Assembly (NCBI GenBank): GCA_002471185.1
Contig: DKPL01000038.1
Span: 21,047 to 27,733, forward strand
Length of the DNA stretch: 6,687 bases
Origin: Bacteroides sp. UBA7335
GTDB lineage: Bacteria; Bacteroidota; Bacteroidia; Bacteroidales; Bacteroidaceae
Reading direction: 5' to 3'
Numbering within the stretch: the stretch's first letter is position 1; each line of letters starts with the position of its first letter. Under the pieces are notes generated by a model. It ran no database searches. It was not told the DNA's origin and saw only the letters and a list, made by a program, of their open reading frames with translations. Of this stretch, positions 6,650 through 6,687 are shown piece by piece. The position numbers and the translations under genes were made by a program.

Positions 6650-6687
6650 ATACTAAAACTTTTGCAATAAAAATAAGGCCTGCTTTC
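6650..6687 (+). other. Start of the region downstream of oadB, possibly the left arm of a terminator
   Basis: After the oadB stop the remaining 38 bases hold an A-rich stretch followed by AAGGCCTGCTTTC at the window end. A-rich DNA followed by a GC-rich arm and TTTC is the way many intrinsic terminators begin, and GCCTGC could pair with GCAGGC just beyond the edge. The right arm is not in the window, so this is only a suggestion from context at the end of an operon. Confidence 0.25.

Noticed and set aside
1..6687. CRISPR array, insertion sequence, phage or defence genes
   Set aside because: No regularly spaced repeats, transposase or integrase motifs, or terminal inverted repeats flanking a gene are present. 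The genes are housekeeping or central metabolism.

Overview
The window is an AT-rich stretch of six protein genes, all on the + strand, from a member of the Bacteroidota, most likely order Bacteroidales. Three things point there: a DUF4924-type protein known mainly from Bacteroidales; the order DUF4924 - rmlD - prfC, which I recall from Bacteroides relatives; and the near absence of Shine-Dalgarno sequences, with A/T-rich bases in front of every start codon. Genus cannot be fixed from the sequence alone.

Bases 1-3000 hold a compact block: the 3' part of a DUF4924-type gene cut by the window edge, then rmlD (dTDP-4-dehydrorhamnose reductase, the last step to dTDP-L-rhamnose) one base after it, then prfC (peptide chain release factor 3, a GTPase that recycles RF1/RF2) after a 46-base gap. 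The three are probably co-transcribed. Their jobs do not form an obvious pathway, and the rmlABC partners are not in this window. The block closes with a perfect 16-bp palindrome and a strong intrinsic terminator (3021-3064), followed at once by a run of nine G.

Bases 3065-3289 are a very AT-rich intergenic region with no gene that I can support. It presumably carries the promoter of the next operon, but no clear match to the Bacteroides promoter consensus is visible.

Bases 3290-6649 are an oadGAB-type operon for a membrane-bound, biotin-dependent, sodium-pumping decarboxylase. The small membrane gamma subunit comes first, then the carboxyltransferase/biotin-carrier alpha subunit, then the polytopic beta subunit, whose start codon overlaps the alpha stop codon (TAATG). 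Alpha would move the carboxyl group of oxaloacetate (or a related substrate) to biotin, gamma would anchor alpha to the membrane, and beta would decarboxylate carboxybiotin and use the energy to export Na+. Beta is textbook in its key residues. Alpha is not: its active-site motifs and its biotin domain differ from the well-studied enterobacterial enzymes, so the substrate is less certain than the name implies.

This is mostly ordinary core-metabolism sequence. I see no mobile element, CRISPR array, RNA gene or new defence-like system. The points most worth a second look are the divergent alpha subunit and the palindrome/terminator/poly-G junction.
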